Assembly (NCBI GenBank): GCA_002316005.1
Contig: DCIM01000069.1
Location: forward strand, 31,897-57,654
Length of the DNA stretch: 25,758 nucleotides
Source: Prevotellaceae bacterium UBA1726
Lineage (GTDB): Bacteria > Bacteroidota > Bacteroidia > Bacteroidales > Bacteroidaceae
Reading direction: 5' to 3'
The translations under genes were made by a program, and so were the position numbers. This document shows positions 23,932-25,758 of this stretch, piece by piece. How positions within the stretch are numbered: position 1 is the stretch's first letter; each line of letters begins with the position of its first letter. The notes under the pieces were generated by a model. The model was not told where the DNA came from and made no database searches. It saw only the letters and a program-made list of their open reading frames with translations.

Positions 23932-24459
23932 TTAATTTTTATTCAATAACTCGGAGAGCTTACTCCAGCGTGGATCTATCGTACTTTCTTCATCCTCACC
24001 ATTACTTCGGGTTATGGTATGCTCTTCAAGCAGTTTAATCATAGCAGCGTCGCAAAGACCAGATGCGTGCACATGCTTGATCGGGATGTTCAATACAATA
24101 AACTCATAGATGAACCAAGACACATCGAGTATTCCTTCGTCCTCGACTACCGTCACATAATCATCTTCTTCAGAGTATTCATCTCCAAACTTCACAATCA
24201 ACTTGTCATCAGAACAGATATCCTGATCCATTTCTTCAAGACAGCGATCGCAAGGTATTTGTATAGTTCCTTCTGTATGAAAGTTAAACTCAAAAAGTGT
24301 ACTTGTCTTCTTGATTACAAGTTCGCAATTTAATTTTCCCTTTTGAACATCAGGTGCTTCGATGGCCTTAAAATAGTCATCGTCGAGGGTAAAGTTTAAT
24401 ACCGTTTTTTCAGCGGTTAACCCCTTCAAATCTATGCATAAGGTCTCTATACTACACAT
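23932..24459 (-). CDS. yceD: YceD/DUF177 family protein
   Basis: 175 residues. The DUF177 signature CDRCLE is near residues 70-75 (IQIPCDRCLEEM), and the usual ending DPRWSKLSELL is present. Internal acidic stretches (DEYSEEDDYVTV) separate them. The family is required for 23S rRNA accumulation in some organisms and is almost always next to rpmF, as here. The ATG at 24459 is the only good start; it lies only 8 bases from the -7 box, so the message is probably nearly leaderless. Cys residues near the start (MCSIETLC) are unremarkable. Confidence 0.92.
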   Translation of the reverse strand: MCSIETLCIDLKGLTAEKTVLNFTLDDDYFKAIEAPDVQKGKLNCELVIKKTSTLFEFNFHTEGTIQIPCDRCLEEMDQDICSDDKLIVKFGDEYSEEDDYVTVVEDEGILDVSWFIYEFIVLNIPIKHVHASGLCDAAMIKLLEEHTITRSNGEDEESTIDPRWSKLSELLNKN

Positions 24460-24467
24460 TCGAGGTG

Positions 24468-24500
24468 CAAAGTTACAAATAATTTCTGATTTTTGAGCAA
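24468..24500 (-). promoter_or_regulatory. Promoter of yceD-rpmF
   Basis: Minus-strand TAACTTTG (plus 24468-24475) matches TAnnTTTG, with TTG (plus 24498-24500) 22 bp upstream. The expected start near 24461 leaves about 2 nt before the ATG at 24459. Confidence 0.6.
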
Positions 24501-24558
24501 CTGATTAAGTTTTTTTTTCAAAATGCAAGAAATTGTACTGCTTAATCAAGGAAATTCC

Positions 24559-25725
24559 CTACTTAGGAAGCTCAATTCGGAAGGTAGTACCCTTTCCAAG
24601 CTCTGAATTCTTCACCCAGATCTTTCCCTTATGGTATTCTTCCACAATTCTCTTTGCAAGCGACAATCCAAGTCCCCAACCTCGCTTCTTTGTTGTAAAA
24701 CCTGGTTGAAAAACCGTCTGTAGATTCTTTCGTGCAATACCTTTGCCAGTATCAGCCACCTCTATAGCCACCTTATTATTATCTTCGGTCATTGTGACTG
24801 TAATCTTACCACTTCCTTCCATCGCATCGACTGCGTTCTTACAAAGATTCTCAATAACCCATTCAAACAGAGAAGCATTCATCTTCACGATAACAGGAGT
24901 TTCTGGCAATACGCAATTCATTTCAACCTTCTTAGATGTGCGTCTGTCCATATATTCCACCACATGGGCAATAACATCGTTCATACTTGAAGGAACTGGT
25001 TCTGGAAGACTACCAATTTTTGAGAATCTATCAGCAATTAGCTGAAGGCGCTTGACATCCTTATCCATCTCAGGAATAAGATCATCATCAGGGTAGGTTT
25101 CTTTTAGAATCTCAGTCCACGCCATCAAACTCGATATAGGGGTTCCTAATTGATGAGCAGTCTCCTTAGACAGTCCAACCCATACTTTATTCTGTTCAGC
25201 CTTTTTCGATGTCAGGAGTGCAAAAATTGCTATTACAACGAATATCATCACAACTCCCAACTGAACAAAAGGATAATATGAAAGACGCTTCAACATCAAT
25301 GAATCGTCATAGCATACATCTATAAACTCTGTCTTTGGATGACTATCATCTATGACAATTCGGATATTTCGTCCTTGCGACATCAGATGCTTACCAATAT
25401 CTGCAACAAACGCAAGGCTATCCTGCGCATTTGCGGCGCTGATCTTTATATTTCTGTAAGACTCAACATTACCTGAATTATCAAGCACAATAACCGGAAT
25501 CAAATTATTCGTATCAAGCACTTTCAACACGAGATTCAAATCCGTATTTTCATCTGCGGTATCAAGTGAGCGCATAGCTTCCGCCCATACCTCCATTTTA
25601 GTTCGTTCTTCCTCCTTTAGGTCATTAGTCAGAAAATGAGACACGACAAGTGAGGCTACAGCAATAAGAATCGCTGCAACAACCAATCCAATCTTTACTT
25701 GTCGTATTCTATCTGTAAGTAACAT
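24559..25725 (-). CDS. Membrane sensor histidine kinase, HAMP-less
   Basis: 388 residues. Transmembrane segments at about 12-33 and 153-172 enclose a periplasmic sensor region of about 120 residues of unknown fold. Only about 18 residues separate the second segment from the H-box SKETAHQLGTPISSL (phosphoacceptor His191), so no HAMP domain fits. The ATPase has N-box Asn297 (ENLCKNAVDAM), DTGKG (325-329) and GLGL (351-354). It should phosphorylate a response regulator that is not in the window. Start: ATG at 25723-25725; an in-frame TTG at 25744-25746 is possible but weaker. The promoter lies at or beyond the window end. Confidence 0.9.
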   Translation of the reverse strand: MLLTDRIRQVKIGLVVAAILIAVASLVVSHFLTNDLKEEERTKMEVWAEAMRSLDTADENTDLNLVLKVLDTNNLIPVIVLDNSGNVESYRNIKISAANAQDSLAFVADIGKHLMSQGRNIRIVIDDSHPKTEFIDVCYDDSLMLKRLSYYPFVQLGVVMIFVVIAIFALLTSKKAEQNKVWVGLSKETAHQLGTPISSLMAWTEILKETYPDDDLIPEMDKDVKRLQLIADRFSKIGSLPEPVPSSMNDVIAHVVEYMDRRTSKKVEMNCVLPETPVIVKMNASLFEWVIENLCKNAVDAMEGSGKITVTMTEDNNKVAIEVADTGKGIARKNLQTVFQPGFTTKKRGWGLGLSLAKRIVEEYHKGKIWVKNSELGKGTTFRIELPK

Positions 25726-25758
25726 AATAAGGTATAAAACGAACAAAGCCCCAGGAAC

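Noticed and set aside
25726..25746. Histidine kinase start at TTG 25746
   Set aside because: An ATG seven codons later gives a normal short N-terminus before the first membrane segment; the TTG cannot be fully excluded.

Overview
The window is chromosomal core DNA from a member of the Bacteroidota, most likely Bacteroidales close to Prevotella. The evidence is the gene families (Bacteroidota-type OmpA porin, OstA-like protein, tandem periplasmic PPIases, YceD-rpmF-fabH-era order). In addition, most candidate promoters carry the Bacteroidota -7 box TAnnTTTG, several with a TTG/TTTG box about 19-22 bp upstream, and Shine-Dalgarno sequences are absent. I see no mobile element, phage, CRISPR array or defence system. 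Everything except mlaE-mlaF is on the minus strand, so transcription mostly runs from high to low coordinates.

From the right end leftwards: a sensor histidine kinase (24559-25725); then yceD(DUF177)-rpmF-fabH-era (24459-21554), linking ribosomal protein L32, fatty-acid initiation and the 16S-binding GTPase Era; then der plus a small lipoprotein gene (21405-19703). Next comes the only plus-strand unit, mlaE-mlaF (18061-19613), which meets the lipoprotein gene tail to tail over a bidirectional terminator. It is divergent from lptB (17929-17132), and the two share a 131-bp promoter region containing a long dyad.

The centre is a protein quality-control block, tig-clpP-clpX, followed closely by recQ (16664-10988). 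Then guaB leads into an envelope-biogenesis run (PPIase, SurA-like PPIase, OstA-like protein) that abuts or overlaps mutL (10872-2971). The left end has an abundant-type OmpA porin (2771-1617), trpS (1350-217) and a cut-off tRNA-Val(TAC).

Most of the novelty is in non-coding DNA and in a few substituted catalytic residues. (1) A family of 22-bp tandem units, each a 17-nt pseudo-palindrome plus a 5-nt spacer, occurs in two distant intergenic regions (1455-1537 and 16998-17036). At the second locus the same 22-bp register continues into a terminator hairpin. (2) A 105-nt structured element between rpmF and fabH has a 16-bp closing stem followed by a U tract and a competing pairing, like an attenuator. 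(3) The clpP promoter lies inside the loop of a perfect 15-bp inverted repeat. (4) ClpP has Asn where the catalytic Asp is expected. (5) MutL lacks key residues of the endonuclease site. (6) A 14-bp dyad sits between the lptB and mlaE promoters. All structural and functional statements come from reading the sequence; nothing was searched or folded by computer.
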